NCBI RefSeq assembly: GCF_009674675.1
Contig: NZ_WKJC01000001.1
Location: 186,001-250,000 of the forward strand
DNA from: Kangiella sp. HZ709
GTDB lineage: Bacteria > Pseudomonadota > Gammaproteobacteria > Enterobacterales > Kangiellaceae
DNA length: 64,000 nucleotides
Reading direction: 5' to 3'
Numbering within the stretch: the stretch's first letter is position 1; each line of letters begins with the position of its first letter. Shown here in pieces: positions 39,482-49,503 of this stretch. The translations under genes were made by a program, and so were the position numbers. The notes beneath the pieces are model-generated. The model had not been told where the DNA came from, did not search any database, and was given only the letters and a program-made list of their open reading frames with translations.

Positions 39482-40501
39482 GTGAAAAAATATAACTTAG
39501 CCATCGTTGGATCTACTGGCGCTGTAGGCGTCACTATTAGAGAGATCCTTGAGCAAAGACAATTTCCAGTTAATGAGTTGCACCTTTTAGCGAGTGAACG
39601 ATCTGCAGGAGAGCGCGTAAGCTTTAATGGCAAAAATATCCTCGTTAAAGACTTAGCAGAGTTTGATTTTTCAAATGTAGATATAGCTTTGTTTTCTGCT
39701 GGTGGCCAAGTATCTAAGCTATATGCTCCAAAAGCAGCTGCCGCAGGTGCTGTAGTCATCGATAACACCTCTGAATTTCGTTATGAAGATGATATTCCAT
39801 TAGTAGTCTCTGAGGTAAATCCGGAAAGAGTTGCTGAACATACTAATAGAGGCATCATTGCCAATCCAAATTGCTCAACGATGCAGTTAATGGTGGCACT
39901 AAAACCTATTCAAGACGCCGTTGGGATCGAACATATCAATATTGCGACCTATCAAGCGGTTTCTGGCTCAGGGCAGAAGGCAGTAGAAGAATTGGCACAA
40001 CAAACTGCGCAACTGCTTAATGCGCGGGAAGTTACATCTAAAGTATATGATAAGCAGATTGCTTTTAATGTTTTGCCAAATATCGATGTTTTGCTAGAAA
40101 ATGGCTATACCAAAGAAGAAATGAAAATGGTCTGGGAAACCCATAAAATCCTCGATGACTCATCTATTGGTGTTAGCCCAACTGCTGTACGAGTTCCAGT
40201 CTTTTACGGGCACTCCGAAGCAGTACATTTAAAAACTCGTTCGGATATAACGGTAGCCGAAGTTAGAGAACTTTTAAATAAGGCAGAAGGTGTGGAGCTG
40301 GTAGATGACATGCAAGAGCTAGATTATGCGACTCCAGTAACTCATGCTAGTGGTAAAGATGGGGTTTTTGTAAGTCGGGTAAGAAAAGATGTAGGTATGG
40401 AGCGAGGTATCGCCTTTTGGGTGGTATCCGATAATGTTCGCAAAGGCGCGGCTTTGAATAGCGTGCAAATTGCCGAAATACTTGTAAAAGATTACCTATA
40501 A
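39482..40501 (+). CDS. asd: Aspartate-semialdehyde dehydrogenase
   Basis: This 339-aa NADPH enzyme makes aspartate semialdehyde for lysine, threonine, methionine and diaminopimelate. The N-terminal NADP motif is GSTGAVGVTIREIL. The active Cys is in ANPNCSTMQL, and the catalytic His lies in RVPVFYGHSEAVHL. The start codon is GTG. It is the first gene of the asd-fimV-truA gammaproteobacterial block. Confidence 0.96.
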   Translation: MKKYNLAIVGSTGAVGVTIREILEQRQFPVNELHLLASERSAGERVSFNGKNILVKDLAEFDFSNVDIALFSAGGQVSKLYAPKAAAAGAVVIDNTSEFRYEDDIPLVVSEVNPERVAEHTNRGIIANPNCSTMQLMVALKPIQDAVGIEHINIATYQAVSGSGQKAVEELAQQTAQLLNAREVTSKVYDKQIAFNVLPNIDVLLENGYTKEEMKMVWETHKILDDSSIGVSPTAVRVPVFYGHSEAVHLKTRSDITVAEVRELLNKAEGVELVDDMQELDYATPVTHASGKDGVFVSRVRKDVGMERGIAFWVVSDNVRKGAALNSVQIAEILVKDYL

Positions 40502-40590
40502 CCGCACAATAAACCGTAATTATTTTTTAGACTTATCTGCAAGCTATAGAAAATACAATATGTTCATGGAAGAGTAATTAGGAATTTATT

Positions 40591-42774
40591 ATGAAGCATC
40601 AAAAAAAGTTAATAAAAATCGCCATAAGCTCTATTCTGGGGAGCGCTTTAATTTCGCCTTTGGCTTGGAGCTTGGGATTAGGTGAAATTGAATCAAAAAC
40701 TCAGCTTAATCAGCCTTTAACAGCAAAGATTAAACTTTTGTCTGCCAATGAGTTCACTAATGACGATATGAGCGCGAGAATTGCTTCATTTGAGGCTTAC
40801 AATAAGTTTGGTGTTAATCGAGAAGCTATCCACAGCCAATTAAGTTTTGAAATTCAAACTAACGCTGATGGCTCTAAATACATTCAAGTTTCAACATCGA
40901 GACCAATCAAAGAGCCGTTTTTAAATTTCTTAGTAGAGTTTAGTTGGCCTCAAGGAAGATTGTTCCGTGAATATACCGTATTACTCGATCCACCTGCAAT
41001 TTCTAATAATAAGGCGCAAGTTATAGCTACGCCTGTTACTAGACCTGCTGCTAATTCAGAGACTCTAACATCAGCCGATCCAATTAAGCGAAATACTGGT
41101 GTCACACAGCAAGATTCATCATCAGAAACTGTAGCAACAACACCAGCGCCAGTACCGCAAAAGTCTAAAAGAACGCCTGGGAAAACTACTCCTAGAGTTA
41201 AGTTTTCTGAAGATGGTTTGCGTGTTAATCGTGGAGATACTTTATGGAGTATCGCGACCCGAGTCAGGCCGGAAGGTGCTTCAGTTAGTCAAACCTTAGC
41301 GGCGCTTTATCGCAATAACCCAAATGCCTTTATCAATAATGATATTGATAGGTTAAGAGCTGGTGTTTCATTGCAGGTACCACCTTCGAGTCAGGTGCAG
41401 GCAATTGAATCATCCATTAGCTATAAGGATTTAAAAAATAAGAACTCGAATGATGCACCTTTGGATGTACGAAAAACGATCACTGAAACAGCAATTGCTA
41501 ATAATGAGTCAACAGCTGGTAGGTTAACTATTAGCAGTGTGACAGAATCGGATTTGACGGATACCTCTGGTGCTAATGTTGAAGAAGGAGCTACTGGTGA
41601 TAATAGTCAGGGTACTGAGCAGGAATTAATAAAAACCGTAGAATCCTTGCGATTAGAAAATGAACAATTGAAGCAGCAGCTTGAATCTGTCGCCTCTGAT
41701 AATGAGCAAGGTTTGGCTCTAGAAGATGAGACCCTATCAGTGATTGCTGGCTCTGCTCAGGCCGTGGATGATGAAGATGAAGCATTACAATCATTGGCAG
41801 CTAAGACTGAAGAAGCGATCAAAGCAGTACAAGCTCAAAACGATGAAAACTCTACCATTCCAGATAGTGCAGTTGTAAATACCGGCAGTAAGCCTATCGA
41901 AACTAGCTCTAATAAACCGGCCGCGATTGCTGGCAAATCTTTTTGGCAGCAAGAGGGTTTTTGGAAATGGCCTTTGATTATAATTGCAGCTTTACTGTCT
42001 TTATTGGGCTTAGGTTTTTTCTTGAAAAAACGCCAAAGCGAATTGGATACTGAGTTATTCGTTGAAGAAAGCAATATTGGAAGTAAACTAAAACGGACTC
42101 AACCTTCGTTTAAACCTTCTGAAAAGTCTGGTCTTGAGGTAGATACAGATCCGTTAGATGAAGCTGATATTCTAATTGCTCGTGGCGAATTGCAAGAGGT
42201 TGAAACTTTGCTGTTGTCAGTATTAGAAACTGATTCTGATAATCATGCAGTTAGAGTTAAATTGATGGAAGTTTATGCTTCTAATGATGATAAGGATGGA
42301 TTGAAAGAGCAGTACCAGCAGCTTGGTAGCTCTTTTGATCATGACTCAGGTTTAGGCTTAAAAGTTGCCAGCTTAATGCAATTAACTGCAGAGCAAGTAG
42401 CGCCAATTACAGATGTAGAAGTGGCTGAAGGTCTATTCGTTACAGAAGATGAAGTATTTGCCTCGGATAGCTCAGATAATTCAAATAGCTCGGATGAACA
42501 TTATTCAGATGAAAGTGACTCAGTTGCCTCAGAGATAGATTTCTCCGATGAAATGGACGATATTCTTGACAAAAGAATAGAAGAAGCTGTTGCGACTGGC
42601 GATGACGTTGAGTTTGATTTATCCGACGAAGAAGCTGAAACTAAGCTTGAACTGGCTAAAGCTTATATTTCGATGGGTGATGAAGAGTCAGCTTCTGAAA
42701 TTTTAAAAGAAGTGGAAGCGGGCGCTAGTCCACAACAAAGAGATGTAGCTTTAGACCTTATGAAAAGTTTATAA
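40591..42774 (+). CDS. fimV: FimV-like polar hub protein
   Basis: This 727-aa inner-membrane protein organises the cell pole and type IV pilus/twitching functions in relatives. A signal peptide (cleavage near PLAWS) precedes the FimV N-terminal domain (LGEIESKTQLNQPLTAKI). A LysM peptidoglycan-binding domain (NRGDTLWSIATRVRPEG, about 208-260) follows. A coiled coil (about 345-367) and a membrane helix (about 453-473) come next. The highly acidic cytoplasmic domain has TPR-like repeats, ending in the FimV C-terminal motif (TKLELAKAYISMGDEESA). Confidence 0.93.
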   Translation: MKHQKKLIKIAISSILGSALISPLAWSLGLGEIESKTQLNQPLTAKIKLLSANEFTNDDMSARIASFEAYNKFGVNREAIHSQLSFEIQTNADGSKYIQVSTSRPIKEPFLNFLVEFSWPQGRLFREYTVLLDPPAISNNKAQVIATPVTRPAANSETLTSADPIKRNTGVTQQDSSSETVATTPAPVPQKSKRTPGKTTPRVKFSEDGLRVNRGDTLWSIATRVRPEGASVSQTLAALYRNNPNAFINNDIDRLRAGVSLQVPPSSQVQAIESSISYKDLKNKNSNDAPLDVRKTITETAIANNESTAGRLTISSVTESDLTDTSGANVEEGATGDNSQGTEQELIKTVESLRLENEQLKQQLESVASDNEQGLALEDETLSVIAGSAQAVDDEDEALQSLAAKTEEAIKAVQAQNDENSTIPDSAVVNTGSKPIETSSNKPAAIAGKSFWQQEGFWKWPLIIIAALLSLLGLGFFLKKRQSELDTELFVEESNIGSKLKRTQPSFKPSEKSGLEVDTDPLDEADILIARGELQEVETLLLSVLETDSDNHAVRVKLMEVYASNDDKDGLKEQYQQLGSSFDHDSGLGLKVASLMQLTAEQVAPITDVEVAEGLFVTEDEVFASDSSDNSNSSDEHYSDESDSVASEIDFSDEMDDILDKRIEEAVATGDDVEFDLSDEEAETKLELAKAYISMGDEESASEILKEVEAGASPQQRDVALDLMKSL

Positions 42775-42785
42775 GCTTAATAAGT

Positions 42786-42815
42786 AAAAGCACCGGCAAA
42801 TGCCGGTGCTTTTTT
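42786..42815 (+). terminator. Terminator of fimV
   Basis: AAAAGCACCGGCA and TGCCGGTGCTTTT form a strong GC stem followed by T. It lies 12 bases after the fimV stop and only 19 bases before truA, so truA must depend on readthrough or a local promoter. Confidence 0.9.
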
Positions 42816-42833
42816 ATATGACAAAGTATACCC

Positions 42834-43640
42834 ATGAATAACATTGCTTTAGGAATTGAATATTTAGGTAGTCGCTATTGTGGTTGGCAACGGCAAAAGC
42901 ACTCTAATTCAGTTCAACAAGAACTAGAGAAAGTGCTTTCTGAAATTGCAGATGAACTGGTTCAAGTCCATTGCGCCGGGCGCACTGATACCGGTGTTCA
43001 TGCTACAGGTCAAGTTGTAAATTTTAAGTCTGCAAAAGAACGTCCAGATAAAGCGTGGATATTAGGTGCCAATACACAGCTGCCTGATGATATCGCTGTC
43101 CGCTGGGTGCAGTCGGTTCCTGAAAACTTTCATGCAAGATTTAGTGCAATCGCTCGGCGCTACCGTTACATTATCGTTAACTCTAAAGCAAAACCGGCTA
43201 TTTTAAATTCAGGCTTAACTTGGATCAGACAATCATTGGATCTTGATGCCATGAATGCTGCTTGCGAAACCTTTATTGGCGAGCAAAACTTCTCTTCATT
43301 TCAAGCGGCTTCTTGTCAGTCGCGAACTGCTATGCGCAATATTCATCATCTTTATGTTAAGCCAGCGGGCAATTATTTGGTTATAGATATTCAAGCAAAT
43401 GCTTTTTTGCATCATATGGTAAGGAATATTGCTGGTACCTTGATAGAGATAGGTAAGGGCGTAAAAGACCCTGGTTGGACTAGTGAGTTAATAAGTTTGA
43501 AAGATAGAACTCAAGCTGCTGCAACGGCAAGCCCCAATGGGCTTTATTTAGTGGATGTTGCTTACCCTGAGGAATTTAAAATTCCTCGAGTGAACCTAGG
43601 CCCATTATTTTTAGAAAACCAGTCTGGTTTTACCAGCTAG
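42834..43640 (+). CDS. truA: tRNA pseudouridine(38-40) synthase TruA
   Basis: This 268-aa enzyme isomerises uridines 38-40 of the anticodon arm. The catalytic Asp is in CAGRTDTGVHATGQV, and later blocks RRYRYII and FLHHMVRNIAGTL are conserved. Length and order match the family. In many gammaproteobacteria trpF lies between truA and accD; it is missing here. Confidence 0.96.
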   Translation: MNNIALGIEYLGSRYCGWQRQKHSNSVQQELEKVLSEIADELVQVHCAGRTDTGVHATGQVVNFKSAKERPDKAWILGANTQLPDDIAVRWVQSVPENFHARFSAIARRYRYIIVNSKAKPAILNSGLTWIRQSLDLDAMNAACETFIGEQNFSSFQAASCQSRTAMRNIHHLYVKPAGNYLVIDIQANAFLHHMVRNIAGTLIEIGKGVKDPGWTSELISLKDRTQAAATASPNGLYLVDVAYPEEFKIPRVNLGPLFLENQSGFTS

Positions 43641-43717
43641 ATTGCGATATTTTTTAGCTATACCCATCAGCTAGAATCCTGTTAAAATAGTCGTAATTAA
43701 ATAAATTTAGTATTCCT

Positions 43718-44584
43718 ATGAGCTGGTTAGAAAGATTATTACCTAAAAGAAACCCAGAAGGCGAACGTAAAAAATCCATACCGGAAGGTGTTTGGAGTAA
43801 ATGCACTAGTTGCGAAGCCGTTTTGTATTATGCGGAATTAACACGAAACCAAGGTGTTTGCCCTAAATGTGATCATCACATGCGTATGAATGCTCGTGAG
43901 CGATTAGAGTTGTTTTTAGATGCAGAAGGGCGTATCGAAATTGCTCCAAATATGAAACCGGTGGATCTTTTAAAGTTTCGTGATTCAAAAAAATATAAAG
44001 ATAGAATCAGTAGTGCGCAAAAATCTACTGATGAAAATGATGCACTAGTAGCTTACCGTGGCACTTTGCATGGTGTGCCCATGGTTGCCTGCGCATTTAA
44101 CTTTAAATTTATGGGTGGCTCTATGGGGTCGGTAGTGGGCGAGAAGTTCGTTCGCGCTGTTGAGCAAGCTATCAAAACCCGTTCAGTATTAGTCTGTTTT
44201 AGTGCTAGCGGCGGTGCTCGAATGCAAGAGGCTTTGGTGTCATTAATGCAGATGGCTAAAACCAGTGCTGCGCTTGCAAAGTTAACCGATAATGGATTGC
44301 CTTTTATTTCTATTTTAACTGATCCAACGATGGGTGGTGTAACTGCTAGTTTGGCAATGTTGGGCGATATTCACATTGCAGAACCTAATGCTTTAATTGG
44401 TTTTGCTGGTCAGCGAGTTATTGAGCAGACTATCCGGGAAACTTTACCTGAAGGTTTTCGTTTAAGTGAGTTTTGGTTAGAACATGGTGCGGTAGATATG
44501 ATTGTAGATCGCAGGAATATGCGAGACAAAGTTGCAAAAATCTCGGCGAAGTTACTAAATTTACCCGAGCCTGTGATTGCTTAA
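43718..44584 (+). CDS. accD: Acetyl-CoA carboxylase carboxyltransferase subunit beta
   Basis: This 288-aa subunit pairs with AccA to carboxylate acetyl-CoA to malonyl-CoA for fatty acid synthesis. The N-terminal zinc ribbon has CTSCEAV and CPKCDHH. The crotonase-like core shows [21 protein letters not shown] and [16 protein letters not shown]. It is followed 12 bases later by folC, the usual pair. Confidence 0.97.
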   Translation: MSWLERLLPKRNPEGERKKSIPEGVWSKCTSCEAVLYYAELTRNQGVCPKCDHHMRMNARERLELFLDAEGRIEIAPNMKPVDLLKFRDSKKYKDRISSAQKSTDENDALVAYRGTLHGVPMVACAFNFKFMGGSMGSVVGEKFVRAVEQAIKTRSVLVCFSASGGARMQEALVSLMQMAKTSAALAKLTDNGLPFISILTDPTMGGVTASLAMLGDIHIAEPNALIGFAGQRVIEQTIRETLPEGFRLSEFWLEHGAVDMIVDRRNMRDKVAKISAKLLNLPEPVIA

Positions 44585-44596
44585 TTTCATTTTAAC

Positions 44597-45895
44597 TTGA
44601 TCTCAAATTTGATCCGATTTGAAACTTTATCTCAATGGTTGCGATGGCTAGAAGCTAGCCATCCACAATCTGATATTGAGCTGGGCCTATCTCGCGTTAC
44701 ACAAGTTGCAGCTAAGTTAAACTTACTCTCACCAGTAGTACCTGTGGTTACCGTTGCTGGCACGAATGGCAAAGGTTCGGTTATTGCCACTTTAGAATCC
44801 CTTGCTCATACTCACCAGTTATCCATTGGTTCATATACATCTCCCCATTTAATTCAATTTAATGAGCGAATTAAAGTTAATGGTGAACCAGTTTCGGATG
44901 AGTTTCTTATAGAAGCGTTTAGCGAAATTGCTAATAATAAAGGTGAAACTCAATTAACTTATTTTGAATTTACTACTTTAGTAGGGCTTTATTGTTTCAG
45001 TCAGGAAGCTTTAGATTTTATTGCTTTAGAAGTTGGCTTAGGCGGTAGACTTGATGCTGTTAATATTGTTGATGCGGATGTTAGTGTGATTACTTCAATT
45101 GGGCTAGATCATACTGATTGGCTCGGCGATAGTCTGGAAGCGATTGCTTACGAAAAAGCTGGGGTTGGTCGCTCCGGTAGACCCATGGTCATTGCTGATG
45201 GCGATTTGTTGCCTCTTTTGGCTCAATCGTTTGAGGAAATCAAACCAAAAACGATTATAGAAAATATTGACTATTACGTTCAGGAAAAGGACCAGGAATG
45301 GTCATATTCTTCAACAGTACTGGAAGTAAACGATATTCCCAAGTCTTCGCTTTATATGGCTAATAAAGCTGCCGCTTTAACAGCGTTTGCAGACTTGTTT
45401 CCAACAAAGTTGGATGCGAATTTAATAAAGCTTGCTCTTGAAAATGTGAGCTTACTTGGAAGGTTTTCTTCACTAAGTGAAAGCCCTAGGATAGTTTTGG
45501 ATGTCGCACATAATCCTGATTCTGCGGCTCTGCTCAATAAAAGTATTGAGCAGCTAGTTAGAAATAATGGAAACAACAAGTCTGATGTTTGTTCAGCTAA
45601 GGTTTGGGCAATTTGTGGTATGTTGCAAGACAAAGATATTGTTTCCAGTTTGGACCAATTAACCAATATCGGAAATTGGTTGTGTATTGATTTGGTTCCT
45701 CCTCGCGGGGCTAAAGCTCAGCAGTTGGCAGAGGCATTGAAAATGATGGGTACAAAGAAGCAAGTTTTAACGTTCAATACAATCGAGAAAGCCTTTGAGT
45801 ATTATAAGAAGGAGGCTGCGTTGGATGACCCATTAATTGTATTTGGTTCTTTTTTAACGGTAGGACAAATGTTAGAGTATTGGCAGTCACAATAG
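44597..45895 (+). CDS. folC: Dihydrofolate synthase / folylpolyglutamate synthase
   Basis: This 432-aa Mur-ligase-fold enzyme adds glutamate to dihydropteroate and to folates. The ATP P-loop is VAGTNGKGSVIATLE, and the family blocks SYTSPHLIQFNERIKVNG and FEFTTLVGLY follow. The start is a TTG (44597, or TTG 44609); no ATG lies before the conserved region. It sits between accD and dedD as expected. Confidence 0.95.
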   Translation: MISNLIRFETLSQWLRWLEASHPQSDIELGLSRVTQVAAKLNLLSPVVPVVTVAGTNGKGSVIATLESLAHTHQLSIGSYTSPHLIQFNERIKVNGEPVSDEFLIEAFSEIANNKGETQLTYFEFTTLVGLYCFSQEALDFIALEVGLGGRLDAVNIVDADVSVITSIGLDHTDWLGDSLEAIAYEKAGVGRSGRPMVIADGDLLPLLAQSFEEIKPKTIIENIDYYVQEKDQEWSYSSTVLEVNDIPKSSLYMANKAAALTAFADLFPTKLDANLIKLALENVSLLGRFSSLSESPRIVLDVAHNPDSAALLNKSIEQLVRNNGNNKSDVCSAKVWAICGMLQDKDIVSSLDQLTNIGNWLCIDLVPPRGAKAQQLAEALKMMGTKKQVLTFNTIEKAFEYYKKEAALDDPLIVFGSFLTVGQMLEYWQSQ

Positions 45896-45922
45896 CGAAG
45901 ATTATTATCGGTGGAATAGCAG

Positions 45923-46738
45923 TTGGAAGAAAAATTAAAATATCGATTGGTTGGAGCGGCAGTAATACTGGCGCTTATGGCTTTTTTCTTACCGCTAATT
46001 TTAGATAGCAAAAAATATAAGTCTGAGATTGTTTCGCAAATACCTCCAATTCCAACAGCCCAAGGCAAATCTTCTCAGTCTATTAAAAACTCTAATGCAG
46101 ATGCAGGTGTACTTGTCATTGACTTGGATGGCAAGTCAAATCCAGATTCAGAAAAATCTTCAGAATCTAAAGTTAATCAAAAGTCTGAGCAAGGGTCAAA
46201 AGCACAGCTTAATTCTGACGTTGGTAATAAGAACCTTGCTAAAGTGGAAGATAATACTGCTGAAACAAAAAAAGATAACCAAATAACGGCATCCAACTCA
46301 GTATCTGCAGAAAAAACAGATGTTCAGACTGTAATTGTCCAACCCCCAAAGGTGAAGACTGAGACTAAATCATCACTAACAGAACCTAAAGCTGCAGAGA
46401 ACGCCGCAAAACCTGACTCTAAGAGCTCGCTAGTACCAAAAGATAATGGAAAAAGTAAAGCAAAACTTGAAGCTGTGACTTCTGACAGCCCTGATTTTAA
46501 AGAAACGGCTTATGTGATTCAGATAGGAAGTTTCTCCAACAAAGACAATGCGACTAAATTAGTCATTGATTTGCGTAAAAATGATTATCGCGCATACCAA
46601 AGAGTGTCTAAAGATTTTGCTAGGGTTTTTGTGGGACCGTATCCGGATAAAGATATCGCGGATTCGCGCAGCCAAGCATTAGCTGGAATCGTTGGCAGTA
46701 GTGTTAAAGTTATCGAGTTTGATCCAATTAAACATTAA
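45923..46738 (+). CDS. dedD: SPOR-domain protein DedD
   Basis: This 271-aa bitopic membrane protein carries one N-terminal helix (LVGAAVILALMAFFLPLIL). A long low-complexity Ser/Lys/Glu linker (about 40-190) and a C-terminal SPOR domain (YVIQIGSFSNKDNATKLV onwards) follow. SPOR domains bind denuded septal peptidoglycan and help division. The start codon is TTG. The position between folC and cvpA identifies it as DedD rather than FtsN. Confidence 0.9.
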   Translation: MEEKLKYRLVGAAVILALMAFFLPLILDSKKYKSEIVSQIPPIPTAQGKSSQSIKNSNADAGVLVIDLDGKSNPDSEKSSESKVNQKSEQGSKAQLNSDVGNKNLAKVEDNTAETKKDNQITASNSVSAEKTDVQTVIVQPPKVKTETKSSLTEPKAAENAAKPDSKSSLVPKDNGKSKAKLEAVTSDSPDFKETAYVIQIGSFSNKDNATKLVIDLRKNDYRAYQRVSKDFARVFVGPYPDKDIADSRSQALAGIVGSSVKVIEFDPIKH

Positions 46739-46798
46739 TGTTTTCCCAGAGCATGAGCTCTGTTAAAATAACCGCAATTCTCACAAAGCATAAACACT

Positions 46799-47401
46799 AT
46801 GATCTGGGTTGACTGGGCTATATTAGCCATTATTTCTTTATCTGCTTTGATTAGCGTTATGCGAGGTTTCGTTCGAGAAGCCTTATCTCTCGCTGGCTGG
46901 ATAGCAGCATTTCTATTAGCGAAAGCTTTTTACGAGCCAGTTGCTGAACTACTGATTGACCATATTGATACGAATAGCATTCGCTTGGGCGTAGCTTGGG
47001 TTGGCATATTTGTAATCGTTCTGTTTATAGCTGGCGTGGCAAATTATCTTATCGGTAAGATGATAGATAAGGCCGGTTTAAGTGGAACAGACAGATTTTT
47101 AGGTATGGGCTTTGGCGCTTTAAGAGGTGTTTTGATAGTCGCATTAATCGTACTTGGCTTGAAACAATTCACTCCAGTTCCTAAAGACGAATGGTGGGGA
47201 AAATCTGCAATGATCCCGCATATGGAGTTAGTGGCAGAATGGTTCTATGACAAATTGGGCGATGTGGTCGACGTTCCTGAGCTAAAACCAGAAGAAACCA
47301 AACAAGAAGCAGTGAAAGCGACACTTGAGAAACAAATTCAAGATGCAGTTATCAATGAAATTACAGAAAAAGCCTCTGACAAAGATGGCTCCGATCAGTA
47401 A
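46799..47401 (+). CDS. cvpA: CvpA family membrane protein
   Basis: This 200-aa inner-membrane protein has four predicted helices (about residues 3-22, 30-46, 62-84 and 102-122) and the signature MRGFVREALSLAGWI. Homologues are needed for colicin V export and for bile or envelope stress resistance; the mechanism is unclear. An acidic tail ends the protein. It precedes purF by 14 bases, the conserved pair. Confidence 0.93.
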   Translation: MIWVDWAILAIISLSALISVMRGFVREALSLAGWIAAFLLAKAFYEPVAELLIDHIDTNSIRLGVAWVGIFVIVLFIAGVANYLIGKMIDKAGLSGTDRFLGMGFGALRGVLIVALIVLGLKQFTPVPKDEWWGKSAMIPHMELVAEWFYDKLGDVVDVPELKPEETKQEAVKATLEKQIQDAVINEITEKASDKDGSDQ

Positions 47402-47414
47402 AGGTTAAAGTAAT

Positions 47415-48926
47415 ATGTGCGGAATAGTGGGTATCGTCGGAAAATCTCCGGTTAATCAAAGTATTTATGATGCGTTGACTGTATTACAGCACCGAGGGCA
47501 AGATGCTGCTGGTATTGTTACCAGTGATAACGGTCGTTTGTACTTAAGAAAAGATAATGGTTTGGTCCGCGATGTCTTTCATACTCGCCATATGCGTCGG
47601 CTGACCGGTAATACAGGTATTGGTCATGTTAGATATCCAACCGCGGGAAGCTCAACTAGTGCAGAAGCTCAACCACTTTATGTTAATTCGCCATACGGCA
47701 TTACATTGGCTCATAATGGCAACTTAACTAATGATGATGAATTAAAGAAAGAGCTATACTCTACCGATAGACGCCATTTAAATACTAACTCTGATTCAGA
47801 AGTTTTATTAAATGTTTTAGCGCATGAGTTACAGGTTAAAGATAAAAATCAATTATCTTCCGATGATATCTTTGATGCAGTTTCAAAAGTTTTTCAACGT
47901 TGTAAAGGTGCTTATGCAGCTGTAGCGCTGATTAGTGGTCATGGTTTGGTTTGCTTCAGGGACCCTAATGGAATCAGGCCAGCAGTTTTTGGTAAAAGGG
48001 TCACAGATGCAGGTACCGAATATATGGTTTCTTCAGAGTCTGTGGCACTTGATGCGCTAGATTTTGAACTGATTGATGATATTGGAGCTGGTGAAGCTAT
48101 TTTTATTACTGAAGACGGAGATTTGCATCGTAAGCAATGTGTTGCAGATAGCCATTTAACTCCTTGTATTTTTGAACATGTTTATTTAGCCCGTCCGGAT
48201 TCGTTAATTGATAATGTTTCTGTCTATAAAGCGCGTTTAAGAATGGGGGAACAACTTGCCCATAAAATTATAAAAGACTGGCCAGATCATGATATTGATG
48301 TAGTGATTCCTATTCCTGATACATCGTTAACTTCAGCAGTGCAGTTGGCCCATGAATTAGGAGTGAAAATGCGTCATGGTTTTATTAAGAATCGTTATAT
48401 TGGGCGCACTTTTATTATGCCAGGCCAGCAGCTACGCAAGAAAAGTGTTCGTCAAAAACTAAACGCTATTGATTTAGAATTTAAAGATAAAAATGTACTT
48501 TTGGTAGATGACTCAATTGTTAGAGGAACTACATCTGGACAGATTATTGAAATGGCAAGAGAAGCAGGTGCTAATAAAGTATATTTTGCTTCTGCTGCCC
48601 CTCCAGTTCGTTACCCAAATGTTTATGGTATTGACATGCCGTCAGTGCATGAGTTAATAGCTCATAGTCGTTCGGAAGATGAAGTAGGTGAGTTAATAGG
48701 TGCAGATAAAATTTTCTATCAAGATATTGACGATATGGTAGAAGCGGTTCGTGAAGGTAATCCAGATATCCAAGAGTTTGATTTATCGGTGTTTACTGGC
48801 GACTATATCACCGGTGGTATTGATGAGGATTATTTAAAACGCCTCGAAGATTTGAGAAACGATAGCGCCAAGAAAAAGAACGACATCGAGGATGTCGCTA
48901 TGGTTATGGATTTACATAATCAATAA
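47415..48926 (+). CDS. purF: Amidophosphoribosyltransferase
   Basis: This 503-aa enzyme starts purine synthesis by replacing the pyrophosphate of PRPP with ammonia from glutamine. After Met removal Cys2 becomes the N-terminal nucleophile ([10 protein letters not shown]). The glutaminase domain covers about 1-235 (HNGNLTN). The PRPP-binding loop is [15 protein letters not shown] in the C-terminal domain. Length equals E. coli PurF (505 aa). Confidence 0.97.
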   Translation: MCGIVGIVGKSPVNQSIYDALTVLQHRGQDAAGIVTSDNGRLYLRKDNGLVRDVFHTRHMRRLTGNTGIGHVRYPTAGSSTSAEAQPLYVNSPYGITLAHNGNLTNDDELKKELYSTDRRHLNTNSDSEVLLNVLAHELQVKDKNQLSSDDIFDAVSKVFQRCKGAYAAVALISGHGLVCFRDPNGIRPAVFGKRVTDAGTEYMVSSESVALDALDFELIDDIGAGEAIFITEDGDLHRKQCVADSHLTPCIFEHVYLARPDSLIDNVSVYKARLRMGEQLAHKIIKDWPDHDIDVVIPIPDTSLTSAVQLAHELGVKMRHGFIKNRYIGRTFIMPGQQLRKKSVRQKLNAIDLEFKDKNVLLVDDSIVRGTTSGQIIEMAREAGANKVYFASAAPPVRYPNVYGIDMPSVHELIAHSRSEDEVGELIGADKIFYQDIDDMVEAVREGNPDIQEFDLSVFTGDYITGGIDEDYLKRLEDLRNDSAKKKNDIEDVAMVMDLHNQ

Positions 48927-48939
48927 TAAGAGCTGATTT

Positions 48940-49503
48940 ATGCGTTATATTATGCGAACTTTACTTGCTTTATTAGGCTGGAAAATTAAAGGCGAGTTTC
49001 CAGGCGACAAAAAACTGGTAGTAATCTTTGCCCCGCACACTTCCAATTGGGATTTTGTGTTAATGCTAATGGTGCGCTTTTGTTATAAGATGAAACCTGC
49101 TTTTTTGGGTAAGCATACTTTATTTAAGGCACCAACAGGTTGGTTCTTTAGGATGCTAGGCGGCATTCCAGTGGAGCGCTCTTCATCGCATAATATCGTA
49201 GATCAGGTTGTTAAGGTTTTAAAGCAAAGAGAAGAAGTTACTTTGGCTTTGGCTCCAGAAGGTACCAGAAGTAAAACAAGTAAATGGAAAAGTGGTTTTT
49301 ATTACATTGCACTGAAGGCAAAAGTGCCGTTGCTGATGGCGTATTTGGACTCAGAAACTAAGACCATTGGCTTTGGTGATAAGATAGAACTTAGTGGTAA
49401 CACACAAATTGATTTGCAAAAAATTAAAGATTTCTATAAAGACAAACGAGGCATCAAGCCTGAATTAGAGAGTGAAATAGCATTTGAGGTTAAGGATAAC
49501 TAA
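48940..49503 (+). CDS. 1-acyl-glycerol-3-phosphate acyltransferase-like protein
   Basis: This 187-aa PlsC-superfamily protein has the HX4D motif in FAPHTSNWDFVLML, the glycerophosphate-binding APEGTRSKTSKWKSG block, and a KVPLLMAY strand. It belongs to a short soluble-looking subgroup common near purF in marine gammaproteobacteria, as far as I recall. Its acyl acceptor is unknown. Its end overlaps the start of the downstream sensor by 20 bases if that TTG start is right. Confidence 0.82.
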   Translation: MRYIMRTLLALLGWKIKGEFPGDKKLVVIFAPHTSNWDFVLMLMVRFCYKMKPAFLGKHTLFKAPTGWFFRMLGGIPVERSSSHNIVDQVVKVLKQREEVTLALAPEGTRSKTSKWKSGFYYIALKAKVPLLMAYLDSETKTIGFGDKIELSGNTQIDLQKIKDFYKDKRGIKPELESEIAFEVKDN

